33,612 nucleotides of DNA, taken from positions 1 to 33,612 of the IMG/VR virus record IMGVR_UViG_3300036800_000164; one strand, 5' to 3'. The DNA comes from a virus. Numbering within the stretch: the stretch's first letter is position 1; every line of letters starts with the position of its first letter. Positions 21,962-29,480 of the stretch are shown piece by piece. A program made the translations under genes and the position numbers. The notes under the pieces were generated by a model. It searched no databases, had not been told where the DNA came from, and worked only from the letters and a program-made list of their open reading frames with translations.

Positions 21962-22167
21962 TGTGCTGCCGCCTTTCGTCGCGCTGCGCGCTGCGCCCGC
22001 TGCAAATCACCGCGCCGCACCCCGACAGCGGGTGGGCGCGGAGCCCCGATCGGAAGGACCTTGATCGGCCGGCCACAGACCGCGCACACCAGCAGATCGA
22101 ACCCCGCGAGATCCGAGCGCCCCAGCGTGAGGCGCTCACACCGTGGGAGGCACCGCACCCGGCACAC
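21958..22167 (-). CDS. small zinc-ribbon protein (66-69 aa)
   Basis: The frame has Cys6, Cys10, Cys28 and Cys31 (CLPRC ... CAVC) in a CERLTLGRSDLAGFDLLVCA layout, followed by a basic Arg/Ala-rich tail. The start is GTG 22167 or 22158; both lie inside the end of the upstream gene and neither has a strong ribosome site. The GTGA overlap with the adaptor gene supports translation. It is a small zinc-binding protein inserted among head-tail genes; function unknown. Confidence 0.65.
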   Translation of the reverse strand: MCRVRCLPRCERLTLGRSDLAGFDLLVCAVCGRPIKVLPIGAPRPPAVGVRRGDLQRAQRAARRKAAAQ

Positions 22168-22606
22168 TCATGAAGCCGCAGTTGCGGCCCCGCAGCTTGT
22201 TCAGCAGCGCCCACCCGTCAGCGCCGGCGCGCTCCAGGGCGACGCTGATGCGGTCCGCCTTCGCCTTCGCGGCCGCCCGGTTCTGCCGCTCGACCTCACC
22301 GGCGTAGTCGTAGCCGTCCGCGCCGATCCGCTCGAACTCGCGCACGACGCGCTGATCCAGGCCCTCCCACGTCCCCGACCGGTTCTGTGTCGCGGCGACC
22401 GTGAGGACGAGATACGTCGACCGCTCATCGGGCTGGCAATACACCGCGAAGAACGGCTCCCGGGCGTCCGGTGCGAACCGGACACGGAGTGTCGGGTCGA
22501 TCCGGCGCAGGTCGTCGGCGACGTGACCGACGTCGGCGGAGATCTCGACGAGGCCGCCGCCCCTGCTGGAGATGACCTGATTGATGTGCGCCGGCTGAAC
22601 GTCCAT
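22136..22606 (-). CDS. hypothetical head-region protein (156 aa)
   Basis: ATG 22606 (MDVQPAHINQVISSRGGGLV) is chosen because the frame upstream to 22882 is a shadow of the decoration gene. Mixed alpha/beta with SADVGHVADDLRRIDPTLRV, a FFAVYCQPDERSTYLVLTVA strand pair, and a helix with QRVVREFERIGADGYDYAGE. The end carries AKADRISVALERAGADGWAL. No motif recognised, but it resembles minor structural proteins found between coat and adaptor genes in actinobacterial phages. The gene before it ends 2 bp upstream. Confidence 0.75.
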   Translation of the reverse strand: MDVQPAHINQVISSRGGGLVEISADVGHVADDLRRIDPTLRVRFAPDAREPFFAVYCQPDERSTYLVLTVAATQNRSGTWEGLDQRVVREFERIGADGYDYAGEVERQNRAAAKAKADRISVALERAGADGWALLNKLRGRNCGFMSVPGAVPPTV

Positions 22607-22608
22607 TC

Positions 22609-22929
22609 CTATTTGCCGGTGCACACGACCGTAGTCGTGACCGCCGCGAGGTTCGTTGCGGCCGGGACCTCCGCCCCGGGCAGCGACACCGCCGCCGCGC
22701 CCTGGAACACCTGGAGCTTGCCGGTGCCCAGGTTGTACGCCAGTACGTACCCGCCGTTCGGGCTGTCCGATGAGTCGATCCAGTCCGTCAGGCCGCTCGG
22801 CAGGCCGAGCTGCTGCCCCGTCAACGCGTACCCACCGGTCGGGTAGGAGTTGTCGAGCGTGACCTGCGTCACCGTCTGCCACCGGTCGCCGACGCTGTAC
22901 CGCTTGGGTGCTGCGATCGTGAGAGCCAC
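22609..22929 (-). CDS. capsid decoration-like protein (106 aa)
   Basis: GTG 22929 has AAAGGAG upstream, so it is preferred to the frame start at 22962. Beta-rich throughout: VALTIAAPKRYSVGDRWQTV, then VTLDNSYPTGGYALTGQQLG, YVLAYNLGTGKLQVFQG and a final LAAVTTTVVCTGK. I know this SYPTGGxxL...GKLxVF pattern from small proteins directly following phage coat genes, usually called decoration or minor capsid proteins. It lies just after the coat gene, across a hairpin that should lower its expression. Confidence 0.78.
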   Translation of the reverse strand: MALTIAAPKRYSVGDRWQTVTQVTLDNSYPTGGYALTGQQLGLPSGLTDWIDSSDSPNGGYVLAYNLGTGKLQVFQGAAAVSLPGAEVPAATNLAAVTTTVVCTGK

Positions 22930-22956
22930 ACTCGGCTCCTTTCCTGAGAAGAAGAG

Positions 22957-22991
22957 GAGCACCGAGTCCCCGCGTTGGGGGCCCGGTGCTC
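22957..22991 (-). terminator. hairpin between coat and decoration genes
   Basis: GAGCACCG and CGGTGCTC (8 bp) flank an inner CCCC-GCGTT-GGGG stem, giving a two-part hairpin 16 bp after the coat gene stop and before the ribosome site of the next gene. It likely acts as a partial terminator or as a 3' stabiliser of coat mRNA. Confidence 0.7.
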
Positions 22992-23007
22992 GAGGCCTAC
23001 GCGACGA

Positions 23008-24273
23008 CTAGATCCGGGCGACCGGCAGGTCGTCGTTGATGTTCGTGATCTGCCCGTTACGCAGCGGCGCGACGTTCACCAGCGTCGCGTACCACGTCAT
23101 GAACGCCTGCCAGACCGTGCTCTTCGTGCCGAGCGACGCCCCATCCTTCAGGTACCACACCGACCCATTGCCGTCCGGGGCCTTCAGCCAGTCGGGCTTC
23201 GCGAGCTCCGCCCACGCGAACGAACCCTTGTTCAGCTCGAACGCGCAGCCGATCGGCGCGTCGACGTCCGACAGGACGGGCATCGGGTTGTTGCCCGACG
23301 ACACCATGATCGCGCTGTACCCGCCGTCGATCTTGACGGCCGCCGCGTCGTTCCACCGCTTCTGCGAGCTGTACGTGTTCGCCAGCCGGCGCTGCGCGCC
23401 CAGCGTCGTCAGGACGACATCGGGGTCCTTTCCGGACCGCTGGCGGATGCGCTGCGCGAGCTGCATGTACAGGTCCTCGCCGGCGGTGCTGTTCGCTGCG
23501 TTGATGACGTTCGAGTCCCAGATCGGGTTGGCCGTCGAGTCGATCGAGTGCAGCACCCGCCCCGTGTTGCAGATGTTGCGCAGACCGTCGGACTCGTTGA
23601 CGCGGTCACCCGACACGTAGATCGAATCGAGGGCCGTCGTCGTGACCGACCCGGACAGAACGATCGTCGCGTTCGCCTGCGTCGCCGTGTCCTTCGTACC
23701 GGTGAACGTGACGGAGATCACCGTCAGCGCGGTGCCCTTCACCGCGCCCGTCGACTTCGTCAGGACGTCGACGGTGTCACCCACCGCGATGTACTGCCCC
23801 GAGTCGACGGTCTGGGTCGCGCTCGTCGCCGGCGCCGAGATGTTCGCCAGCACGCCGTCACCGGTGCCGTACGTCATGCGGCTGATGTCCTTGCGCAGAT
23901 CATTTGAGGCGCCGTCCATCTCGGTCGACATCGACCGCGTGAACGCGCCCTCATCCGACTGTGACTGCTGAATGACCATGTCGGTCAGCTCGACGGCCTC
24001 ACTGAAGTACTTGATCAGCACAATCCCATCGAGGAACCCCTGCCGGCCGGCGCCCGGCAGCTGGCTGCCGTCGGTCAGAGCGGAGCGGCCGCGGTTGCGA
24101 CTGACGTGCACCGGGAAGATGAGGCGCCGCCCAGTGAACACACCCAGGTCGTTCGCGTTCGTCTTCTCCAGCATGTCGATCAGGTACGTCTCCTGATTCA
24201 GGAGCTCGACGATCGTGCCGCGATACACGTCCTTCATGATCGCGTCGAACGTCGTGAGGGTCTGGGTGGCCAT
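23008..24273 (-). CDS. major capsid protein, HK97-fold type (421 aa)
   Basis: ATG 24273 (MATQTLTTFDAIMKDVYRGT) has AAGGA about 10 nt upstream; a GTG three codons earlier is too close to that site. An N-terminal helix with a YLIDMLEKTNAND segment leads to FTGRRLIFPVHVSRNRGRSA and QGFLDGIVLIKYFSEAVELT, the usual N-arm and spine-helix wording of actinophage coats. An inserted beta domain (about 165-215: GDTVDVLTKSTGAVKGTALT) and an A-domain with RQRSGKDPDVVLTTLGAQRR follow. Length and order after a scaffold gene fit an HK97-type coat. Fold assigned by pattern and position. Confidence 0.87.
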   Translation of the reverse strand: MATQTLTTFDAIMKDVYRGTIVELLNQETYLIDMLEKTNANDLGVFTGRRLIFPVHVSRNRGRSALTDGSQLPGAGRQGFLDGIVLIKYFSEAVELTDMVIQQSQSDEGAFTRSMSTEMDGASNDLRKDISRMTYGTGDGVLANISAPATSATQTVDSGQYIAVGDTVDVLTKSTGAVKGTALTVISVTFTGTKDTATQANATIVLSGSVTTTALDSIYVSGDRVNESDGLRNICNTGRVLHSIDSTANPIWDSNVINAANSTAGEDLYMQLAQRIRQRSGKDPDVVLTTLGAQRRLANTYSSQKRWNDAAAVKIDGGYSAIMVSSGNNPMPVLSDVDAPIGCAFELNKGSFAWAELAKPDWLKAPDGNGSVWYLKDGASLGTKSTVWQAFMTWYATLVNVAPLRNGQITNINDDLPVARI

Positions 24274-24454
24274 GTGAGCCACATCCTTCCTAACTAGGGG
24301 TGGTTGCTACGGCAAACAGATGTGTGCTGCGACTCGACTTGCTGCTGAGCCATTCACCTGCTCGCTGTAGCTGGGCCCCTGGCGCCTTGCTCGCGCTGTA
24401 GCCCGTCCGCCCCTGGCGAAGGTATGTGGCAGTGTGACTTGCTGGTGCTACCCG
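24274..24454 (-). other. untranslated gap before the coat gene, with an imperfect tandem repeat
   Basis: A 181-bp gap between scaffold stop and coat start. It contains two similar units, 24361-24384 (CTCGCTGTAG...CCCCTGGCG) and 24390-24418 (CTCGCGCTGTAG...CCCCTGGCG), about 29 bp apart. It probably holds coat-specific control such as a promoter or mRNA structure; no -35/-10 pair is convincing. Confidence 0.5.
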
Positions 24455-25234
24455 TTAGGCGGCGTTTGCGTGGCGCAGCCTCTCCAGCGCGATCCTTGAT
24501 GCCTGCTCGAGTGTCTTGATCGGCTCGGGTGCCGTCGCGGCCGCGCCACCCGACTCGGCGCCCGGTGCCTGCCCAAGCTTCTGGGTCAGTGTCTGCTTCT
24601 CGATCTGGCCCACCAGCGCCAGATAGTCGGCGTGCGCCCGCTCGACCGCATGCTCCGGATCGTTCATGTACTGCGGAATGAACTTCTCCACGATCTCGCG
24701 CGGAAAGTCGCCGTGCTTCTCCTTCAAGCTCGCGAGCTGCCCCTCGATGTGGGTCGTCGCGGCCTGCAACCGGACCTGCTCCTCCTGCTGCGCCCGCCAC
24801 CCCGACAGCTCACCGAGCTGCTGTGAGACCGGGCCGAGCGCCCGCTCGAGCTCGGCCTGGATCAGGGCCGCGATCTCGGGGTCGCCCGTGATCTGCTGCT
24901 CCTCCGCCGGCGTGAGACCGTTCGCCTTGGCGTACTCCTCAAACCAGGCGGCAATCGCCTGCGGGTTGGCCTGCGCGGCCCGGAAGTTCGTGAGCCACTC
25001 CATCTCCGCGACGGGGATCTCGTGCACACCCAGATCCTCGTACGGCTTCCATCGGGCGGTCGCCGCCGCGTTCTCCTGAAAACGCTTCGTAACGTTGCCG
25101 TCCCACTCCTTGAACACGGGCTCGACCTGGCCGCGAACCTCCTCCGGCAGCCGCTCCAAGTACTCGGCGTACGGCGCGGCGTTCTCCGCCGGCGCGGCGG
25201 GTGCTCCTACTGGTGCGTCGTCTTCGGGTTCCAT
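24455..25234 (-). CDS. capsid scaffolding protein (259 aa)
   Basis: Starts MEPEDDAPVGAPAAPAENAA at ATG 25234 with CAGGAG upstream. Acidic, highly helical, no cysteine: VRGQVEPVFKEWDGNVTKRF, then an AAQANPQAIAAWFEEYAKAN segment with NGLTP, long Gln/Glu/Leu helices (GPVSQQLGELSGWRAQQEEQ) and a C-terminal region ending in a helix with ERLRHANAA. The YLERLPEEVRxxxEPxxKxWDxxVxxRF pattern is usual for phage scaffolds. It lies directly before the coat gene. No protease motif is seen, so it is a pure scaffold that is probably removed intact or cut by another enzyme. Confidence 0.85.
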   Translation of the reverse strand: MEPEDDAPVGAPAAPAENAAPYAEYLERLPEEVRGQVEPVFKEWDGNVTKRFQENAAATARWKPYEDLGVHEIPVAEMEWLTNFRAAQANPQAIAAWFEEYAKANGLTPAEEQQITGDPEIAALIQAELERALGPVSQQLGELSGWRAQQEEQVRLQAATTHIEGQLASLKEKHGDFPREIVEKFIPQYMNDPEHAVERAHADYLALVGQIEKQTLTQKLGQAPGAESGGAAATAPEPIKTLEQASRIALERLRHANAA

Positions 25235-25307
25235 GTGGTCTCTCCTGCCGCTGTACGGTGCCCCTGGCCCACTGTGGCTGTGGCTTGCCCTGGCGGCGTC
25301 CGGCTGG

Positions 25308-25628
25308 TTATGGGGTTGCGCCGGAGTCGGCGGCCCCCTGCTGCTGCGTCCTGCGGTCCTTCAAGAGCGCCCTCGCCTTGGCCGCCGCGGCCGGCAGCGA
25401 CCTCACCGGCCCGTCCGCCGCATCCGGTGCCCGGTCAGCGGCGCCGGGCACGAGCGTTTCGATCTGCTGCTCCGCCTGGTCGAGACCCGCGAGAACCGTC
25501 TTGAACTTCGGGTCCGCCTCGTACGCGGTGCGAAACCCCGTGATCGCGTCAAGCAGCTGCCGCGACACGCGTACCGTCCCGATCGCCTCGAGCTCGCCGG
25601 GACGCGTCCCGGTCGTCGCCGACACCAC
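25308..25628 (-). CDS. hypothetical helical protein (106 aa)
   Basis: Starts at GTG 25628 (MVSATTGTRPGELEAIGTVR). Helical with LDAITGFRTAYEADPKFKTV and GLDQAEQQIETLVPGAADRA; a basic Gln-rich tail follows. No membrane or zinc features. The palindrome GGGACGCGTCCC at 25599-25610 lies in its first codons and reads G-T-R-P. No ribosome site is obvious, so the start could be GTG 25625. Function unknown; its position between portal and scaffold suggests an assembly factor. Confidence 0.65.
   Translation of the reverse strand: MVSATTGTRPGELEAIGTVRVSRQLLDAITGFRTAYEADPKFKTVLAGLDQAEQQIETLVPGAADRAPDAADGPVRSLPAAAAKARALLKDRRTQQQGAADSGATP
25599..25610. repeat. dispersed palindrome GGGACGCGTCCC, copy 3
   Basis: Exact copy, here extended to a perfect 16-bp palindrome CCGGGACGCGTCCCGG (25597-25612), near the start of the 106-aa gene. 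Confidence 0.9.
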
Positions 25629-25641
25629 ACGCCGGCCACGG

Positions 25642-26028
25642 CTACCGCTTACCCGCCGTACTTGGCCGCAGATCGGAGTACGAGACGATCAAGTGCTCGT
25701 TCATCTCGTCACGCGTCAGCAGCGCCACCGTCGCCGGGTACCCGTCGTCAGGGCTGTACGTCACGACGTAATCGAAAACGCCGTGGCGGCCCGCGAAGTC
25801 GCCAGACACGACGTCGGCCCAGCCGCCCTCGAGGGCGTCGTCGTCGCTACGACGGTTGCGGCCCTCAACCTTCACCGGCGCCGGCGCGCCGGGGGCGTCT
25901 GCCGCTGCGGGCGGGTCGGGCTCGAGCGCGGCGGCCGGCTCCGGATCGGCGGCCGGCGGATCGGCCACCGGGTCGGTGGGGAGGCTCGGCGCGGACGGGT
26001 CGGGCTCGAGCTGCGGGTCATCAGCCAT
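25642..26028 (-). CDS. protein with acidic Pro-rich N-terminus and SH3-like C-terminal domain (128 aa)
   Basis: ATG 26028 has AAGGAG 6 nt upstream; the longer frame is a portal shadow. Residues 1-58 are Asp/Pro/Ala-rich and disordered (MADDPQLEPDPSAPSLPTDP). Residues about 65-128 form a compact beta domain (GGWADVVSGDFAGRHGVFDY, VVTYSPDDGYPATVALLTRD, IVSYSDLRPSTAGKR). The DVVSGxFxGxxGVF start is KOW/SH3-like. I have seen this C-terminal domain in uncharacterised actinophage head-operon proteins. It could bind nucleic acid or a coat partner; not shown. Confidence 0.78.
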   Translation of the reverse strand: MADDPQLEPDPSAPSLPTDPVADPPAADPEPAAALEPDPPAAADAPGAPAPVKVEGRNRRSDDDALEGGWADVVSGDFAGRHGVFDYVVTYSPDDGYPATVALLTRDEMNEHLIVSYSDLRPSTAGKR

Positions 26029-26029
26029 G

Positions 26030-28012
26030 TCAGGCTCCTTGCGTCGGGGAAGGCGGCGGCCCGGCGGGCCCGGGTGGTGCCGGCGCGCCGCCGGCGCCGG
26101 GCTGCTGAAGCTGGGTGAACGCGGCCTGCTGATTGGCGAGGCGTGCGCGGTGCGCCGCAACATGCGCGACGAACGCGGCCTGCGCTTGTGAGGGCAGCGT
26201 CTCGTAGCGCATCGTTTTCTGAAAATCCTCGTGACCGTCGAGGTGCGCCTGGTCGTTGTCGAACTCGTTGATCGGGACCGGCGTCCCCATTCCGAGGCGC
26301 TGGTTCTCACGGTTGACCTGCGTCTCGTCACGACTGAAGTCCTCGAGCAGCCGATCGGCGCCACCGACACCCCAGTCACGCAGGAACTGGGCGAGCTGCC
26401 GCCCATGCGGCGCGTTCCCGGACTGCACGAAGAACGTGAGAAGGTCCTGCATCGCGGCCTGCTTCTCGGCCTTGTTCTGCGGAAACGCGCTGCCGGCCTG
26501 CACCTCCACATGCGTGTTTCCCGACAGCATCGCGCCCTTGAAATCGAAGATCTCCCACGCATCGTTCTCACCAGCCAGCCGAATCGCCCTCGTATCGGTG
26601 TACCCGTCGGCAACAAGAGTGAGGACCTTGCGGCCGAGCTCGCCGAGCTCCGTCTCAAAATCGGTGACCGCAGGCCCCAGCCTCGTGTCGTCCGCGTCCA
26701 TCAAAAGACTGATCGCGGACGCCGCGGTCACACCAGGCGGAACGTTCGCGCTGGTGACCTCGTGCTGCCCGGCGATCTCCTGAATCGACGTCTCGATACG
26801 GTCGATCTCCTGAAGAACATACGCCGGCAGCTGCGGTGCCTGCATGAACACCGGGACGGCGTTCGGAGTGCCGGTGTCGTCGTAGAAATAGACGCCGCCC
26901 GGCATCGTCATCGAATCCTGAAACTTGTCTGGATCCTGCACCGACTGCTTCGCCGCCGCGATCGTCGGATTCCCAACACGGTTGCGGTTCTCCGCAATCT
27001 GCGACTTCACCTTGTTCAGCTCCGTCTGCGGCCCCCGCAGCTGCTCCACAATCGACCCGGGCCACAAGCGGCCCGGAACCTCGATGCCCTTCAGCATCAC
27101 GTACGGAAGCGTGTCGAACGGGTGATCATCCTCCAACAGGATTTTCTGGCCCGCCCACACCATCCGCTTCCCCGCCGGATTCGCGGAGCTCCTCCCAGCC
27201 CAGTACTCGCGGACCCTGACACCCTTGTAGCCGCCCGACCCGGTCTGTGCGCCACCCGCCATCCGGGACTCCACGATCCCCGGGTTCGCCGCGGTGTCCG
27301 CGGGGAGCTCGACGCCGTACTGGCGCAGCACATGCTCAGTGCTTTTGATGCTCTCCTCGATCACCCATTCGCAGTCCGTGAAAATGTCGGCAATCGGATC
27401 GCAGAACATTTGAAACGGTGACCGGACCTCCAACGCAACATCACCCTGGTTGACCTGCTTGGCCGTGATCTGCGCACCCATCTGCGCCGACAACGCCGCC
27501 GTGTCCATGCCCGCCGCCTGCATCGGCCGGCCAGCGGCGTCCTGGATCGGGTTGTTGTCCGGCCCGACGAGTACCTGCACCCCGTCACCAAGGGTCGGGT
27601 CCCAGAACGTCTTCAGGAACCCGGCACCGCAGATCCTGGACCACAGCAGCGCCTTCGTGACCTTCGCACCCATCCCGAGATGTGCCCACATGAACTGCAT
27701 GATCTGGCCGCCCATCTGGGCGGCCGCGCCATCAGCATCATCAGCCGTCCTGGGCGTCACGACCCAGACCGGCCGGTTCTTCGTCATCTTCGCAACCTCA
27801 GTCCGGACGACCGGCTGAATGCGGTTATCGACGATCGTGATCCTGCTACGGCGCAGCGCCGGGGAGTAGAGCTGGCGCCCATCCCACGCAAGCCACTGAT
27901 CCCCAACGTAGTACGCGAGGTTCATCAGCCACACCGGCTCGAGGCGTGACCTCGCGGACTTAGCTTGGCCGTGCAGCTGGTCGAGATCGCGGACTGTCGA
28001 ATCCTTCGGCAT
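26030..28012 (-). CDS. portal protein, P22/T7-type (660 aa)
   Basis: Forms the dodecameric DNA gate at one capsid vertex. ATG 28012 (MPKDSTVRDLDQLHGQAKSA). The N-terminal block LMNLAYYVGDQWLAWDG and ITIVDNRIQPVVRTEVAKMT is the signature opening of podovirus portals (PF16510-like). Further on there are ALEVRSPFQMFCDPIADIFT, PYVMLKGIEVPGRLWPGSIV, and the long helix QTELNKVKSQIAENRNRVGN. The end is a Gln/Ala helix and a Pro/Gly tail (the usual barrel region and disordered end). Length is normal for the family (about 600-720). Preceded by the frameshifted protein and followed 1 bp later by the SH3-like gene. Confidence 0.92.
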   Translation of the reverse strand: MPKDSTVRDLDQLHGQAKSARSRLEPVWLMNLAYYVGDQWLAWDGRQLYSPALRRSRITIVDNRIQPVVRTEVAKMTKNRPVWVVTPRTADDADGAAAQMGGQIMQFMWAHLGMGAKVTKALLWSRICGAGFLKTFWDPTLGDGVQVLVGPDNNPIQDAAGRPMQAAGMDTAALSAQMGAQITAKQVNQGDVALEVRSPFQMFCDPIADIFTDCEWVIEESIKSTEHVLRQYGVELPADTAANPGIVESRMAGGAQTGSGGYKGVRVREYWAGRSSANPAGKRMVWAGQKILLEDDHPFDTLPYVMLKGIEVPGRLWPGSIVEQLRGPQTELNKVKSQIAENRNRVGNPTIAAAKQSVQDPDKFQDSMTMPGGVYFYDDTGTPNAVPVFMQAPQLPAYVLQEIDRIETSIQEIAGQHEVTSANVPPGVTAASAISLLMDADDTRLGPAVTDFETELGELGRKVLTLVADGYTDTRAIRLAGENDAWEIFDFKGAMLSGNTHVEVQAGSAFPQNKAEKQAAMQDLLTFFVQSGNAPHGRQLAQFLRDWGVGGADRLLEDFSRDETQVNRENQRLGMGTPVPINEFDNDQAHLDGHEDFQKTMRYETLPSQAQAAFVAHVAAHRARLANQQAAFTQLQQPGAGGAPAPPGPAGPPPSPTQGA

Positions 28013-28027
28013 CAGCCCCTCAGGCCG

Positions 28028-28751
28028 TCACGCATAGTGAAGCTCCAACCGTGCTTCGCACACAGCGATCGCCGTCGTCGTTGCGACCGCGACGTCGCAC
28101 GCCAGCACGTAGTTGCCGGCGACGGGCGCCGCAACCAGTGGGCTGCGCACCGCGCTCTGGCCGAGCCCCCCCCCCTGCCGCATGCGCAACCACCGTCAAC
28201 GCAACCGCACCAAGCACAAGGGAACCCGTAGCATTGAACGTCGCCACCGGGTACAGCGACAGACTGAACTGCGCCGGATCGGCGTCCGCGACCCACACGC
28301 TGCCCGCAAGCGACACTTGCAGCGTCTTGTCGGACCGCGCATAGTCCGCCGGGTTGAACGCGAATACCGCCTCCCCGCTCGCGATCGACGCCGCATTGGC
28401 CGATCCCGACGTCACCTGACTCGGAACCAAAAGCCTCGTGCTGGCCGGCGTGCCGACCGCCATGCCGCCGGCGCGCTCGATCAACACGAGCTCGGGAATC
28501 ATCGAGCCGCCGCTCGCCCCCGCCAAATTGATCGCCGACAGCGACGCCGAAATAACCCACTCCTGCCCCGTCACCGTCAACGACTGCCCCGCCGTCAAGC
28601 TCCCATCAGCATTCGCCGCACTGACCGCCGACGTCTGACCGTAAAACACGGTATCGCCTGACTGCACCGTGATGACCGTCGTCGACCCCGGCGCCGACAG
28701 AACCTGAAGCGGCCGCGTCGACCCCAACATCAAGTTCGCGGTGTCACCCAT
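28028..28751 (-). pseudogene. beta-rich head protein gene, frameshifted at a run of ten G
   Basis: ATG 28751 starts MGDTANLMLGSTRPLQVLSA; the frame is coding-like through LVLGAVALTVVAHAAGGG. At the minus-strand G10 (plus-strand C10 at 28166-28175) it passes into a basic, non-coding-looking frame that ends at 28020. Skipping one base there gives LGQSAVRSPLVAAPVAGNYV and a natural end RLELHYA at 28028, for 240 residues. The product would be a Ser/Thr/Val-rich beta-sandwich structural protein (VITVQSGDTVFYGQTSAVSA, LSLYPVATFNATGSLVLG). Either the gene is broken by a homopolymer change, the base is a sequencing error, or slippage is programmed. The start overlaps the upstream gene by 8 bp. Confidence 0.78.
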
Positions 28752-29007
28752 TCGAATCCCCCAGGTAGGCGATCGTCCCAACGAGCTCCAGCTCGTCGGG
28801 CTCCGGCTCCGGCAACCGCATCTCGGGCGCCCCCGGCACCGGCATCGGGCGGTCCGGGCGCTGAATACGCTCCAACAGCACCTGGACCGTCGCGTCATGC
28901 GCCCGCGCCCGATCGCCGCGCTCCAACCCGTTCGACTTCTCGACCGCGTACACGACCGCGGCGAGCACAACGATCACGACAAGTTCCGCGAGCGCCACGA
29001 CGATCAT
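28744..29007 (-). CDS. small membrane-anchored protein (87 aa)
   Basis: ATG 29007 overlaps the upstream stop as ATGA and is preferred to ATG 29013. The N-terminal helix (MIVVALAELVVIVVLAAVVY) is a clear membrane anchor. A charged helix follows (KSNGLERGDRARAHDATVQV) and then a Pro/Glu-rich tail (PEMRLPEPEPDELELVG). It is odd within a head operon; the type may be a packaging- or lysis-related anchor. No family recognised. Confidence 0.75.
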   Translation of the reverse strand: MIVVALAELVVIVVLAAVVYAVEKSNGLERGDRARAHDATVQVLLERIQRPDRPMPVPGAPEMRLPEPEPDELELVGTIAYLGDSNG

Positions 29008-29480
29008 GTCCATGACACCGTGATCGCCGGCAACGCCGGATCGCCCTGCACCGTGATCCCCGCCGAAGCCGGCATCGAAAAGTCAACCATCGTTCCGGCC
29101 GGCGCGCTCGCCGCAACCAAACCAATGATCTTCCCGGCATTCGTCGTCGAGTTGTCGAACACCACGACGGCGCCCGTGCCGAGCGCCGTCACGAGGACGC
29201 GGCACAACCGGCCCGCCGTCGCCTTCAACACCGTATTCGCGGCCGTCGCAGCCGGGATCGCCGTCGAGGACACGCCGTCATCGGCCACGATCAGCTCGCC
29301 CGCCGCCGAAACAACGGCCTGCACCGCGCTCCCCGCAGCCTGAAGACGAACCACCGTCGGCGACGCCGACGTCCCGCCACCACCAACCGTCGACCCGTCC
29401 GGGTTGACGACCGTCAGGTCACCAAGCGCATCGGCCGCCGATGTGAACCTGTTGAAACCACCCGACGGCGTCTTAGGCAT
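29004..29480 (-). CDS. beta-rich structural protein (158 aa)
   Basis: ATG 29480 (MPKTPSGGFNRFTSAADALG) has GAGGAG 9 nt upstream; the in-frame extension is a shadow. Ala/Val/Gly/Thr-rich strands throughout (TVVRLQAAGSAVQAVVSAAG, ATAANTVLKATAGRLCRVLV, VVVFDNSTTNAGKIIGLVAA) with an end AGITVQGDPALPAITVSWT. The CRVxVTxxGTGxVxxFDN pattern is one I know from small phage head proteins, probably decoration or fibre. Function by position. Confidence 0.75.
   Translation of the reverse strand: MPKTPSGGFNRFTSAADALGDLTVVNPDGSTVGGGGTSASPTVVRLQAAGSAVQAVVSAAGELIVADDGVSSTAIPAATAANTVLKATAGRLCRVLVTALGTGAVVVFDNSTTNAGKIIGLVAASAPAGTMVDFSMPASAGITVQGDPALPAITVSWT

Noticed and set aside
25642-26658. 338-codon frame as one protein
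   Set aside because: The first 210 codons are a shadow of the portal gene; the real start is ATG 26028 with AAGGAG.
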